Program-made: the position numbers and the translations under genes
Part shown: one piece after another, positions 36,216 through 46,800 of the stretch
Layout of the letters: each line of letters opens with the position of its first letter
Position numbering within the stretch: position 1 is the stretch's first letter
The notes under the pieces: model-generated
Seen by the model: only the letters and a program-made list of their open reading frames with translations
What the model was told of the DNA's origin: nothing
Database searches by the model: none
Source: Burkholderia cepacia
GTDB lineage: Bacteria > Pseudomonadota > Gammaproteobacteria > Burkholderiales > Burkholderiaceae
Assembly (NCBI RefSeq): GCF_001039005.1
Contig: NZ_LDWR01000014.1
Span: 124,001 to 188,000, forward strand
Length of the DNA stretch: 64,000 bases
Reading direction: 5' to 3'

Positions 36216-36863
36216 TTGATTCGTCGCTTCCCCCGTTCACTGCTATTGCGCTCAGCCGCCAGTCTGCTGCTCTGTTGGGGCATGCACGCTCACGCGCAGG
36301 AGGCGCTGCCTCAAGTGACCCGATTCCTCGATGCGTTTCGAGGAAGGCCTGTCGGACCGATAGCCGTCGCGCCGGCGGTAAGCGCACTGCCCAGCACAAA
36401 TCATGTCCCCGTCGCCAATCAACTACCTGGCCCAGGAACACAGCAAGACGCGCCCGGATCGCCCGTCACTTGTCCACCCCGAGTGGACCGAACTGGATGC
36501 CCAGGGTCGTCTAATGCACGTGCTCAGGTGAACTGTCCGGCCGGGATGGCAACGGGGCCCAGCGGCTGTGTGCCGATTGCGATGCCCGCACACGCCCATC
36601 GCATTTCGTCCGATGGGCAGTGGCAATGTGACGACGGGTACCAACAATACGGCGCTATATGCATGGCAATGCAAGCGACTCCACCCAATGCACATCTGAC
36701 GGGTGAGAGTTCCAACTGGGCATGTAATACCGGATTTAGGCGCTTCGCCAATACGTGTGTCGCGGTCAATGTCCCGCTCAATGCACACCTTGCGGACACA
36801 TGGAACGGTTGGGCGTGCGACAGTGGCTATCGCATGATTGGCAGTTGGTGCGTTCCGCAATGA
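36216..36863 (+). CDS. Secreted Cys-rich repeat protein
   Basis: 215-residue protein with a signal peptide (RSLLLRSAASLLLCWGMHAH then AQEA). No ATG fits; TTG 36216 is chosen because GAGG at 36206-36209 lies six bases upstream, overlapping the kinase stop region, while TTG 36204 is further out. The mature part has a Pro/Ala-rich stretch, then about four Cys-pair repeats of the form NAHLxxxxxxWxCxxGYRxxxxxC (for example SSNWACNTGFRRFANTCVAV and WNGWACDSGYRMIGSWCVPQ). Repeats of this kind suggest a disulfide-bonded extracytoplasmic domain. Co-transcription with the kinase suggests an output or sensor outside the membrane. Confidence 0.65.
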   Translation: MIRRFPRSLLLRSAASLLLCWGMHAHAQEALPQVTRFLDAFRGRPVGPIAVAPAVSALPSTNHVPVANQLPGPGTQQDAPGSPVTCPPRVDRTGCPGSSNARAQVNCPAGMATGPSGCVPIAMPAHAHRISSDGQWQCDDGYQQYGAICMAMQATPPNAHLTGESSNWACNTGFRRFANTCVAVNVPLNAHLADTWNGWACDSGYRMIGSWCVPQ

Positions 36864-37155
36864 GTCGTCGAGCGATGCGCATGTTGAGCATGCCAAGTCC
36901 TATCCACATGTTCGAACCCCGCGCGCCCAACTTCGTGTTCAGCGCTCGCTTCGAATAGCGCTGAGCGCCTTCACGGCCAAAGCTCTACCGACGTCTGTCA
37001 AACTCTGCGCGTCGGGGAAATTCAAGATCTCGCCCGGCTAAAGCCCCGAAGATCCGTTCAAGGTCGCGCCTTGTAATCGGTTGTAATCGCCACGAACGCG
37101 AGCCACTTCTACACTGTCAGCGAACACAAATCGTCGCTCAGCAGGGGGATGTGAA

Positions 37156-37572
37156 ATGAAACGGATGATTCTGACCGCTGTTGCTTTGGCTTCGTCGCTC
37201 AATGCCGGGCATGTACTCGCATACGCATGTCGAGCGGATACGGGTAAAGCGTTGACCGCGAGCGAATCCGCAACAGCGAACCGGATGGTTGGTAATCTGG
37301 TAAATCTGAAGAATAGCGACAATGTTGCCGACTACATTCAGAAATGCTATCACGCGGCTGCATCAAACTGCGCAGTCGGCGTGGATGTCGGTAGCACGCA
37401 CACGAACGATGGTGATTCAAAGCCGCACTGGACGTGGAGAATTGGTAAAGCTCAAGATATCGGTGTCTCTTCCTCAGTAAGAACGATACATATCTATGCT
37501 GCCGACCAAAATGGAAAATATCCATTCTGGCCGTATGACACCGGCTCCGACCACCCATGCGGTGCACCGTAA
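37156..37572 (+). CDS. Small secreted hypothetical protein
   Basis: 138-residue protein with signal peptide MKRMILTAVALASSLNAGHV (cleavage near LAYA-C). Good ribosome-binding site AGCAGGGGGATGTGAA before the ATG. The mature part contains four Cys residues (ACRADTG, QKCYHAA, SNCAVGVD, HPCGAP), compatible with two disulfides, and a strand-rich end (TIHIYAADQNGKYPFWPYDT). No family recognised. It lies 292 bases after the Cys-repeat gene; the gap 36864-37155 holds no supported gene, nor does 37573-37831. Confidence 0.6.
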   Translation: MKRMILTAVALASSLNAGHVLAYACRADTGKALTASESATANRMVGNLVNLKNSDNVADYIQKCYHAAASNCAVGVDVGSTHTNDGDSKPHWTWRIGKAQDIGVSSSVRTIHIYAADQNGKYPFWPYDTGSDHPCGAP

Positions 37573-37831
37573 ATTGAAACGCCCTGTCGAAATATCCAGA
37601 GCTATCAAGTCACGCGCTGAACGAAGACCGGTACTGGACGAGCCGTGGCGTTGTGGTTCGGGCAGTTGACCGGTCACATTTCCGGACCTGCACGCTTCGC
37701 TTGCTTTGGGGTTAGCGCCGTCTGCGGCCGTCAGCGCATCCGCCGTTTTTCCTCGTTCATCACCTCTCCCGCGACGGTAGCCCGCGGCCACCTCCCCTAA
37801 CCCAAACCACCTCCACGATTCCCCATCTGCT

Positions 37832-38641
37832 TCAGCGCGTCATGCGATTCGAGATAGCGTGAGAAATCGCAAGCAAGTGTACGCACACGGCATCCGCGCT
37901 CGGGCGATCTATCGGCGTCCCGGCTTCCAGAAACGGGCATGTGATGACCGCGATGGCGTTCCCTGCCCTATCCAATAACGGGAACGACATGTTTTCCAAC
38001 CCGCTGAAGCTCAAGCTCGATATTCGTGCGTATCCCATTCGACAAATGGCGTCGAGCTGCCCATGCGGGATTTCCGTGAGCCCACCTTCGTCAAACGTCG
38101 CACGCTGCGTGGCGCGCAGCATGGCAATCCGGGCCTGGACACCCTGAAAAGCCAGCAGGGCCAAGCCCGGCGCGGTGTCGATCACGCCAAGTTCCGCGCC
38201 GATCCTGGGGGTAATCGTGAGTCGGTCAGGCGGCTCATAGGTTGCGACGACGCGCACCTGGCCGTCGTGAAAGATGCCCAGGAAAGCGGATTGAGATACT
38301 GCGCGGACGAAATTCGTCATCTCCGGATACAGGATGTCGAGAATGTCGCGCAATGCCGGATGTTGCATTGCCAGTCGATAGATCTTGGAGGAGAGGTGAT
38401 AGCGATCCCCGCCGGATGCTCGATGGACGTACCCGCGTGAGACCAGCCTCTCGACCATCCGATAGATCTCGCTCGGACTGCGACCGAGCGCCGTCGACAT
38501 CTCGGTGCGCGACAAGCCGTCAGCCTGCCCCGCAAGCAATTCCAGTATGTCGAGCCCCTTGTCCAGCGCGGGTGCATGATAGCGCTCGTGCCTGACTGCG
38601 CGATGCGCGTTTTCCAGAGAGTGGGATTCAGAACCAGTCAT
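37832..38641 (-). CDS. IclR-family transcriptional regulator
   Basis: 269-residue regulator. The winged helix-turn-helix spans ~25-85 (ALDKGLDILELLAGQADGLS, MSTALGRSPSEIYRMVERLV, GYVHRASGGDRYHLSSKIYR) and the C-terminal IclR effector domain ~95-260 (VSQSAFLGIFHDGQVRVVAT, DTAPGLALLAF, ISSLSFSGLENMSFPLLDRA, AIAVITCPF). Typical length. It stands alone: no catabolic operon lies directly beside it, and the next 700 bases have no gene, so its target is not evident here. Confidence 0.88.
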   Translation of the reverse strand: MTGSESHSLENAHRAVRHERYHAPALDKGLDILELLAGQADGLSRTEMSTALGRSPSEIYRMVERLVSRGYVHRASGGDRYHLSSKIYRLAMQHPALRDILDILYPEMTNFVRAVSQSAFLGIFHDGQVRVVATYEPPDRLTITPRIGAELGVIDTAPGLALLAFQGVQARIAMLRATQRATFDEGGLTEIPHGQLDAICRMGYARISSLSFSGLENMSFPLLDRAGNAIAVITCPFLEAGTPIDRPSADAVCVHLLAISHAISNRMTR

Positions 38642-39347
38642 CAGTTGTACAGATCGATCCGGTGAAATGCACCAGGAGCGCGCAGTGCAGAGGCATCGGC
38701 TCGCATGACGCGGCGGTTGTAGTCATGCCCGGAGCCGACGCAATCATGGCCGGAAGCGAGCACTGCTCTTCGAACAAGGGGAAGAAATGGGCTTCTGATT
38801 GTTTTTATCGACACGACGCTTGTCGGTCGTCATCGCTCGAACGGTCGGACAGCGCCGCGCTTCCGGCCCCGCCCGGCCCGATTGGACCAGGCGAGGCTGG
38901 AGAGGGTCGGGCAACTGCCCGCCATCTTCGCGCGCAACACCCCATCAGCCAGCAAAACCCTGCCGACCGTCCGTTGACGGCGATGGCATTGTGGTCGACG
39001 AGCGCCCTCGTGCCGATTTTTTGTGTGATTGCTCGTCGGAATGCCACCGCCCGCCCGGCCATGTTGTTTTCTGCGTCGATCAAAGCGGCCACATGACCGA
39101 TCGACGCGCCGTCATCGCGCGGGGCGCTGCCAATGGTGGCATCGCTGGTCAAGGTTCTCGGGAGCGCATTGCCGGCGAACACGCCCCGTCTCTCCTTGAT
39201 TGGCGCGAATCTTAAATGAACGCGTGCGGCGAAAGCTGACAACTTCTGACATCCGGCTCGGATGCGCAGCGGGCGCCGTGCGGCCGGACGACGTCGGGCG
39301 TTCGGTTATAGTGACGCCCGATCGCAGAAACCGACACGAATCGCGTG
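38642..39347. other. Gene-free stretch, about 700 bases
   Basis: Between the IclR gene and the sensor kinase. Open frames exist on both strands (for example minus 38805-39242) but lack ribosome-binding sites and recognisable motifs. It could hold a decayed gene. I see no supported feature apart from the probable promoters of the two flanking divergent genes. Confidence 0.4.
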
Positions 39348-41390
39348 ATGCTCCCGCTCATATTCTTCATATTATTTTCCTGGGCCTCGGGAGCGTTTGC
39401 GTCAACGCCCATTCCGCTACCGGATGGCGGGCGCGTCAACATCCAGGCGGGCTGGGATCTGCTGCGCGATCCGGGCAACGCGCTCACCGTCGAGCAGATA
39501 TCGGGCGCCGAGATCGCACGCCGGTTCGTCGGCCAGACGTCGGAGCCGGCGCTCGGCTATGTCAACGGTGCGGTGTGGCTGCGTCTGACCGTGATGCGGC
39601 CGGCGAGCGCACCGCCGATGTGGCTGCTGGAATTGCGCTCGTCGCTGCTGAACGACGTCACGCTGTACGTGCCACAGCCCGACGGCGGCTATCGGCGCCA
39701 CGTCGCGGGCGACCGCAAGCCGGTGGAGCAGCGCGACGTCGCGTACCGCAACCCCGTGTTCCGCCTCGATCTACCCGCCGGCCAGCCGGTCACGCTCTAT
39801 CTGCGGATCCGCAGCACCAGCACCATGAGCTTCTCGATGGTGCTGTGGTCGCCCGACGCGTTCATCTCCGCGACGAGCAAGGAATCGCTGCTGTTCGGCC
39901 TGCTGGACGCCGCGCATCTCGTGCTGCTCGCATCGAGCCTGTGGCTCTTCCGGGTGACGCGCGACGCGTCTTTCGGGCTCTACGGGCTGAGCGTCATCGT
40001 GAACCTGCTCACCGCGCTCGGTGCCGAAGGCTACCTCTACCAGTACCTGCTGCCGGACTTTCCGCTCGCAAGCAACGCGGTTTACCTGCTCAGCTGGCTA
40101 TTCGGCACGCCCGTCGGCACGCTGTTCACCGCTCACTATCTCGGCCTGTTCAACGCGCGCTGGCGGCGTCCGACGATCGCCTTTTGCGTACTGACGATCG
40201 TCGCGGCGCTGGCTGCCGCGCCGCTGATGCTGGTCGTCAACGTCTGGTGGGTGCGTCCCCTCTACCTGTTCTGGCAGATGGCGGTCATCATCGTGATGAT
40301 CGCCGTTTCGATCTGGCTCACTGCGAACGGACACCGGCATGCACGCGTGATCGTGCTCGTGCTGCTGCTGTTGCTCGGCGGCAGCGCGTTGCGGGTCGCG
40401 CGCAACGTCGGCTGGGCCGCACCGGGGCTGCTCGTCGACAATGCCGGCTATCTGGGTATGCTCGCATTCATGCTGATCATGAATTCGGCGATCAGCGCGC
40501 GCTACAACGCGATGCGCAATGCGATGGAATCCGCGCAGGCAGACGCTTTGCGCGTTGCCCGCCAGGCCGAGCGCGATCTGGAAGCCAAGGTCGCGCTGCG
40601 CACCCAGGCGCTTCGCGAGGCGATGGAGCAAGTGGAAGCGTCTCTGGCGATTGAAAAGCGCGCGCAGGACGAGCAGCGCCAGTTGCTTGCAACCGTCTCG
40701 CACGAGCTGAGGACGCCACTGGCCGTGATCGACGCCACCGCTCAAAACCTCGAGCTCGACGATGCTCATGCCGATGCGCTGACCTCGTCGCGCTACCAGA
40801 AGATCCTGCGCGCGACGCAGCGTTTGACGGTGCTGATCAATGACTCGTTGCACGAGGACGGTTTCGAACTGCTGCGGCGCGGACCCCGCATCGACTACGC
40901 CGGCCTGTCGGCGCTGCTCGACGATGCGGCCACCGCCGCCGCCGTGCTGTCCGACGGCCACCGCATCGAAATCGAAGTGAACGATCTCCCGGACGCCTTT
41001 GCATGCGACGTCGGCCTGACGCGTCTCGTGCTGCGCACGCTCGCCGACAATGCCGTCAAATACACGCCCGGCGGCACCCGGATCGTGTTGCGCGGCCGGC
41101 GTGTGCCGGGCGGCGTGGAACTGGAAGTGGAGGACGGCGGCCCCGGTATTGCGCCGGCGGACCTGCCGCACGTGTTCGATCGCTTCTATCGCGGCCGCAA
41201 CGTGGGCCGCAAGCCCGGTACGGGCCTCGGTCTACCGCTGGCACGCCGCATGGTCGAGATGCAGGGCGGTACATTGAGCCTGGTCAGCAACGAGGGGCGC
41301 GGCTGCCGGGCGACCGTCTTCTTGCCGGCGAACGCCGACCAGGCGGCCGTTGCCGCTCAGCCGACCATCAGCGGTGCGGCGAACGCGTAA
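39348..41390 (+). CDS. 7TMR-DISM sensor histidine kinase
   Basis: 680-residue membrane kinase. Signal peptide (LIFFILFSWASGAFA), a periplasmic 7TMR-DISMED2-type sensory domain (~25-165; PALGYVNGAVWLRLTVMRPA, LLELRSSLLNDVTLYVPQPD), seven membrane helices (~180-385), a coiled coil, then the H-box LLATVSHELRTPLAVIDATA, N-box TLADNAVKYTPGG, G1 VEDGGPGIAPADLPHVFDRF and G2 KPGTGLGLPLARRMVEMQGG. ATG 39348 follows a GTG at 39345. The 3' end overlaps, tail to tail, by 34 bp with an OmpR-type regulator gene, its most likely partner. 7TMR-DISM receptors bind small ligands such as carbohydrates or carboxylates; ligand here unknown. Confidence 0.88.
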   Translation: MLPLIFFILFSWASGAFASTPIPLPDGGRVNIQAGWDLLRDPGNALTVEQISGAEIARRFVGQTSEPALGYVNGAVWLRLTVMRPASAPPMWLLELRSSLLNDVTLYVPQPDGGYRRHVAGDRKPVEQRDVAYRNPVFRLDLPAGQPVTLYLRIRSTSTMSFSMVLWSPDAFISATSKESLLFGLLDAAHLVLLASSLWLFRVTRDASFGLYGLSVIVNLLTALGAEGYLYQYLLPDFPLASNAVYLLSWLFGTPVGTLFTAHYLGLFNARWRRPTIAFCVLTIVAALAAAPLMLVVNVWWVRPLYLFWQMAVIIVMIAVSIWLTANGHRHARVIVLVLLLLLGGSALRVARNVGWAAPGLLVDNAGYLGMLAFMLIMNSAISARYNAMRNAMESAQADALRVARQAERDLEAKVALRTQALREAMEQVEASLAIEKRAQDEQRQLLATVSHELRTPLAVIDATAQNLELDDAHADALTSSRYQKILRATQRLTVLINDSLHEDGFELLRRGPRIDYAGLSALLDDAATAAAVLSDGHRIEIEVNDLPDAFACDVGLTRLVLRTLADNAVKYTPGGTRIVLRGRRVPGGVELEVEDGGPGIAPADLPHVFDRFYRGRNVGRKPGTGLGLPLARRMVEMQGGTLSLVSNEGRGCRATVFLPANADQAAVAAQPTISGAANA

Positions 41391-42016
41391 CCGGTGCGAT
41401 GCACGGTCTTCAGCGGCAGCTCCGAGCCCGACTCGCCACGCCAGCGCTGCCGAAGTCGGCTCACCATCGTCTCCAGCCTGCGCTCGTCGTAGTCGACCCA
41501 GTCGAAACCGAACGCCTCCGCGATCTGCCGCCGGCTGACTGCCTCGGACGGATGGCGCGCCAGCAGTGCGAGCAGGCCGATCTCGCCGGCCGACAGGTCG
41601 AGCCGCCCGCCGTCCGGCGCGAACAGCACGCGTGCCTGACGGTCGAGCCGCCAGTCGCTGGCGACCCGGCGGCCGAGGGCCTGAAGAATGGCGTCGAGTT
41701 CGATCAGCTTCACCGGCTTGACGAGATAATGATCGGCCCCGCCAACCAGGCCATTGATCTTGTCCTGCGTCTCCCCTCGCGCGGTCAGCATGACGATGCC
41801 GCAGTCGCGATGCCGGGCCCTGAGCCACGCAGCCGCATCGAAGCCGCTCCCGTCCGGCAGCATCACGTCGATGATCGCGAATGCGAGATCCGACGCCCGT
41901 TCCCGGAACTCCGCGACCGTGCCGGCCTGACTGACCAGCCAGCCACGCCGTTCCAGAAACGCGGCGATTTCCTCGCGTAACTCGACCTCGTCATCGAGCA
42001 ACAGCACTTTAGCCAT
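41357..42016 (-). CDS. OmpR-family response regulator
   Basis: 219-residue two-component regulator. Receiver: LLLDDEVELREE, phosphoacceptor AIIDVMLPDGSGFD, TAR in VMLTARGETQ, Lys in HYLVKPVKL. The C-terminal OmpR winged helix is ~125-219 (LSAGEIGLLALLARHPSEAV, ERRLETMVSRLRQRWRGESG, LKTVHRTGYAFAAP). Start set at ATG 42016 (MAKVLL), preceded by GGGGTGGTGGT; longer frames upstream lack receiver sequence. Convergent and overlapping with the 7TMR-DISM kinase. It also lies downstream of, and on the same strand as, the efflux operon (276-bp gap, where nothing else is seen), so it may control that pump. Confidence 0.88.
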   Translation of the reverse strand: MAKVLLLDDEVELREEIAAFLERRGWLVSQAGTVAEFRERASDLAFAIIDVMLPDGSGFDAAAWLRARHRDCGIVMLTARGETQDKINGLVGGADHYLVKPVKLIELDAILQALGRRVASDWRLDRQARVLFAPDGGRLDLSAGEIGLLALLARHPSEAVSRRQIAEAFGFDWVDYDERRLETMVSRLRQRWRGESGSELPLKTVHRTGYAFAAPLMVG

Positions 42017-42292
42017 ACCACCACCCCGGCCCCGCGTTGTGCACTTGCGGAGTTTTCCTTGTTTCCGTCGCCGATCGGCGGCTGTGCCGCGCTGGATTGC
42101 GCGACGCATTCGTCATCGGCCCCACATGTGCTTGCGCGTCGCGAGCACGGGGAATTCTAGCCGACGATTAGCGTGGCGATGACGTCCGGTTGCAAGGAAT
42201 CGAAGGCCGGGCCGGATGCGTAGCTCACGCGATCGTCGACCGGCCAGCGGATCGTGTTGTCGCTGGCCGGAACCGTGGAGGAGAAAGGAAAA

Positions 42293-43762
42293 TCACAGCG
42301 CGTCGGCTTCCCGGGCCATCTCCCCACTTCGCTCTACCCAGCCCCCGCCCAACGCACGGTAAAGCGTGACGAGGTTGGTCCAGCGCGCCAGCCGCGCATT
42401 GATCAGCGACTGCTGCGCGGTGTACAGGTCGGTCTGCGCGGTCAGCACCGACAGATAGCTGTCGACGCCGTTCCTGTAACGCAGGTCCGACAAGTCGAAG
42501 CGGCGCTGCTGCGCGTGCTCGTTGCGCTCCAGCGCAGCGATCTGCTGGTCGTACGTGCCGCGTGCGGCCAGCCCGTCCGACACGTCGCGGAACGCCGATT
42601 GAATCGCCTTCTCGTAGTTCGCGATCTCGATGCGCTTCTGCACGTGCGCGAGATCGAGGTTGGCGATGTTCTGCCCGCCCTCGAAGATCGGCAGCGCAAT
42701 GTTCGGCGCAAACGACCACGCCGCCGTGCCGGCCTTGAACAGGCCACCCAGCGTCGGGCTCGCGGTACCGAACGCGGCCGTCAGCGAGATCTTCGGGAAG
42801 AACGCCGCACGTGCCGCGCCGATGTTCGCGTTCGCGGCCAGCAGCGTCTGCTCGGCCTGCATCACGTCAGGGCGACGCGTCAGCAGGTCCGACGGAAGGC
42901 CTGCCGGCACGTCCGTCAGCAGGTTCTGCGAGTCGAGCGGCATGCCCGGCGGCAGATCGTCCGGCAGCGGCTCGCCGATCAGCAGCACCAGCGCGTTCAC
43001 GGCCTGCGCGCGGGCGCGTGCCTGAGCCTGCTGGTTCGCGAGCGCCGTCTCGACCACCGTCTGCGCCTGACGCAGGTCGAGTTCGGAGCCCGTACCGTTG
43101 TCGAACTGCAGCTTCGTCAGGTCGTACGACGCCTGCGCGGATTTCAGCGTGTTCTCCGTGACCTTCAGCAGATCGTCGGTCGACAGCACCGTCAGGTACT
43201 GGTCAGCCACCTGCGACACCAGCGAGATTTCCGACGCCTGCCGCGCATACGCGGTCGACAGGTATTGCGCGAGCGCCTGGTCCTTCAGGCTCTGCACGCG
43301 GCCGAACAGATCAAGCTCCCACGACGCCGACAAGCCGACGTTGTAGGTGCGCGTGATCAGCGACTGCTGCGTCGTCGACACACCAGCCGGTACACGCTGG
43401 ATGTTGCCCGTACCCGTCGCATCGAGCGTCGGGAACAGGCCGGCGCGCGTGATCTGATACTGCGCACGCGCCGCCTCGATGTTCAGCACCGACACGCGCA
43501 GGTCGCGGTTGTTCTTCAGCGCGATCTCGATCAGCCGCTGCAGGCGCGGATCGACGAAGAATTCGCGCCAGCCGATGGCGGCGGCCGCCTGGCCGTTCGC
43601 GCTGCGCGCGCGGGCCGCGGCACCTGGTTGCGTCGCATAGACGCCACCCGACGGAAACGCCTGTGAGACCGGCGCGTCGGGCCGCGTGTAATGCGGCGCC
43701 ATCGTGCAGCCCGTGGCGAAGAGCGCGGCTACCGCGGCAGCCGCAACGCGGATCCGATTCAT
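42293..43762 (-). CDS. RND efflux outer-membrane lipoprotein (NodT/OprM family)
   Basis: 489-residue outer-membrane channel of a tripartite efflux pump. Lipoprotein signal MNRIRVAAAAVAALFATGC with lipid-acceptor Cys19, then PHYTRPDAPVSQAFP typical of OprM/NodT. Two repeats of the OEP domain: WREFFVDPRLQRLIEIALKN, NNRDLRVSVLNIEAARAQY and DVMQAEQTLLAANANIGAAR. Start MNRIRV (43762) is preferred for its GGGAGCAAC ribosome-binding site; a longer start (43813, overlapping the pump gene by ATGA) adds 17 residues before the signal peptide. Last gene of the MFP-RND-OMP operon. Confidence 0.9.
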   Translation of the reverse strand: MNRIRVAAAAVAALFATGCTMAPHYTRPDAPVSQAFPSGGVYATQPGAAARARSANGQAAAAIGWREFFVDPRLQRLIEIALKNNRDLRVSVLNIEAARAQYQITRAGLFPTLDATGTGNIQRVPAGVSTTQQSLITRTYNVGLSASWELDLFGRVQSLKDQALAQYLSTAYARQASEISLVSQVADQYLTVLSTDDLLKVTENTLKSAQASYDLTKLQFDNGTGSELDLRQAQTVVETALANQQAQARARAQAVNALVLLIGEPLPDDLPPGMPLDSQNLLTDVPAGLPSDLLTRRPDVMQAEQTLLAANANIGAARAAFFPKISLTAAFGTASPTLGGLFKAGTAAWSFAPNIALPIFEGGQNIANLDLAHVQKRIEIANYEKAIQSAFRDVSDGLAARGTYDQQIAALERNEHAQQRRFDLSDLRYRNGVDSYLSVLTAQTDLYTAQQSLINARLARWTNLVTLYRALGGGWVERSGEMAREADAL

Positions 43763-43809
43763 GTTGCTCCCGTTGCGCACCACCGAGGCACGCGTTTCAA
43801 ATTGCTCGC

Positions 43810-46800
43810 TCATACCGTCTCCAGCACACGTGCCCGCTCGCTGGTCGCCGCCTCGCGATGCCGTTTGGCGATCAGCGTGTAGACGGTCGGCAGCACGAAC
43901 AGCGTGAATAACGTGCCGACCAGCATGCCGGTCGAGACCGTGATGCCGATCGCGAAGCGGCTGGCTGCGCCCGCTCCGCGCGCGAAAATCAGCGGCACGA
44001 GCCCGGCGACCATCGCGGCGGTCGTCATCAGGATCGGTCGCAGCCGCACCGCGGCCGCGTGCTCGATCGCCGCGCGCCGGTCGAGGTGCTGCGTGCGCTG
44101 CAGTTCGTTCGCGAAGCTCACCATCAGGATCCCGTGCTTGGAAATCAGGCCGATCAGCGTGACGAGCCCGATCTGCGTATAGATGTTCAGCGTCGCGAAG
44201 CCGAGATACAGCGGCACCAGCGCGCCGCACACCGACAGCGGCACCGACACGAGGATCACGAGCGGATCGCGCAAGCTTTCGAATTGCGCGGCGAGCACGA
44301 GGAAGATCACGACGAGCGCGAACACGAACGTGACGGTCAGCCGGTTGCCTTCCTGCACGTATTGCCGCGATTCGCCGAGCCAGTCGATGTCGTAACCGGC
44401 CGGCAATGTCTGCTTCTGAAGAAATTCGACCGCCTGCCCCATCGTCACGCCGGGTGCGGCCACCGCCGACAGCGTGGCCGAATTCAGCTGGTTGAATTGC
44501 GTGAGCGCGTTCGCCTGGCTGCCGTTCGACACGCGCACGACGGTCGACAGCGCGACCATCTTGCCGCTGCGCGTCTTCACGTAGTAGCGGTTCAGCATCT
44601 CGGACGACAGTCGCTCCGCGCGTGCAACCTGCGGAATCACGTCGTACGAGCGGCCGTCGTGATCGAAACGATTCACGTAGTTCTCACCGACGAGCACCGC
44701 GAGCGTATCGGCAATGTCCTTCATCGTGACGCCGAGCGCATTCGCCTGGTTGCGGTCGATCGTCACGCCCACCGCGCGGCTGTCGAACGTGAGGTCGCTG
44801 TCGACGACCGCGAACAGCCCGCTCTTCGACGCGGCGGCCTTCAGCTTGTCCATCGTCGCGAAGATGTCCTTGAAGTCCGCGGGCGCGCGCAGCACCATCT
44901 GGATCGGCAGGCCGCCGCTCGACGCGGGCAGCGACGGCAGCAGGAACGTAAACACCTGGTCGCCGGCGATGGCATTCGCGCGCGTCTGCACGAGCGCCTG
45001 CAGGTCGGCGGCGCCGCGCGTGCGTTTCGACCAGTCGACGAGGTTCACGCCGGCGAAGCCGAGATTGGCGCCGCCGACACCGTTCAGCACGAAACTCGTA
45101 TCGGCCTCCGGCAGCGATCGAAACACCTTCTCGACCTGCGGCGCGTAGCGTTCGAGGTAATCGAGATTCGCATACTGCGGGGCCTTGACCTGCAGCATGA
45201 TCGAGCCCTGGTCCTCCTGCGGTGCCAGTTCGCGCTTCACGCCGCTGAACAGCACGCCGATGCCCAGCAGCACGCCCGCGCCGAACACGAGCACCGCCGG
45301 CCGTGCGGCAAGGCTCGCATGCAGCAGGTGCCGGTAGCCGCGCGTGACGCGCGACAGCGTGTGTTCGATCGCACGCGCGATGCGCCCTTCCGACATCTTG
45401 CTGTCGAGCAGCAGCGAGCTCAGCATCGGCGACAAGGTCAGCGCGATCAGCGCCGACACGCACACCGCGCCCGCGAGCGTGAACGCGAATTCGCGGAACA
45501 GCGAACCGGTCAGCCCGCCCATCAGCCCGATCGGGGCATACACGGCGATCAGCGTGATCGTCATCACGATCACCGGCGACGCGATCTCGCGCGCGCCGAG
45601 CAGCGCCGCGCGTGCGGGTGGTTCACCGGATTCGATGTGCCGGTGAATGTTCTCGACGACGACGATCGCGTCATCGACGACGAGCCCGATCGCCAGCACC
45701 ATCGCGAGCAGCGTCAGCAGGTTCAGCGAGAATCCCGCAGCCAGCATCAGCGCCGCGGAGCCGACGAGCGCGAGCGGAATCGTCACGACCGGGATCACGA
45801 CCGCGCGGAACGAGCCGAGGAACAGGAAGATCACGACCACCACGATCGCGATCGCCTCGATGATCGTCTCGCGCACCTCGTCGATCGACGCATTGACGAA
45901 GCGCGCCACGTCGAACACGTCGCCGATCCGGATGCTGGCCGGCTTGCTGCGCTCCATCGTCGGCAGCAGCGCCTGCACGCCGCGCACGATGTCGAGCGGG
46001 TTGCCCGACGGCGTCGCGTTGATGGCGATGTTCACTGCGCGGTGGCCGTTCATCAGCGCGCTCGCGTTGTACTGCTGGCCGCCCAGCTCGATCGTCGCGA
46101 CGTCGCGCAGCCGCACGAAGCCGCCGTTCGCATCAGATTTCACGACGAGGTTGCCGAACGCGGCGACGTCGGTCAGATCGGTGTTCGCGGAAATGTCGGC
46201 GACGGTGAGCGCCCCCTTCAACTGGCCCGGCGCAGCCTGGACGTTGTTCGCCTTCAGCGCGGCCGACACGTCCGCAGCCGACAACCCGTGCGCGGCCAGC
46301 CGCGCGGCGTCGAGCCAGACCCGCATCGCGAGGTTCTGCCCGCCGACGATCTCGGCCGATGCCACGCCCGGCACCGTGGTGACCAGCGGCTGCGCGACCC
46401 GCACCACGTAGTCGGTGATCTCTGGGATCGACAGCGTATCGCTCGAGAAGCCGAGGTACATGACGGCCGTGGGCGCATCGGTGAGCTTGGTGATCACCGA
46501 GTCGTACGCGCCTTCGGGCATCTTGTACTTGACCTCCTGCACCTTCGCCATGATTTCCGTCATCGCGCGGTCGGCGTTGGCATTCAGGCGCAGCCGCGCT
46601 TTCACGACGCTCTTGCCCTGGGTCGACGTGGACGTCAGGTACTCGATGCCGTCCGCGGTCGCGATCGACTGCGCGATCGGCGTCGTCACGAAACCCTGCA
46701 TCAATGCCTGCGATGCGCCGGGATAAGCCGTCTCGACGCTGATCGTCGCGCTCTCCAGCATCGGATACTGGCGCACCGGCAGCGCGCCGAGCGAGCGCAG

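Noticed and set aside
38805-39242. 145-codon minus frame between IclR and sensor kinase
   Set aside because: No start signal and no recognisable motif; could be a relic but cannot be supported.
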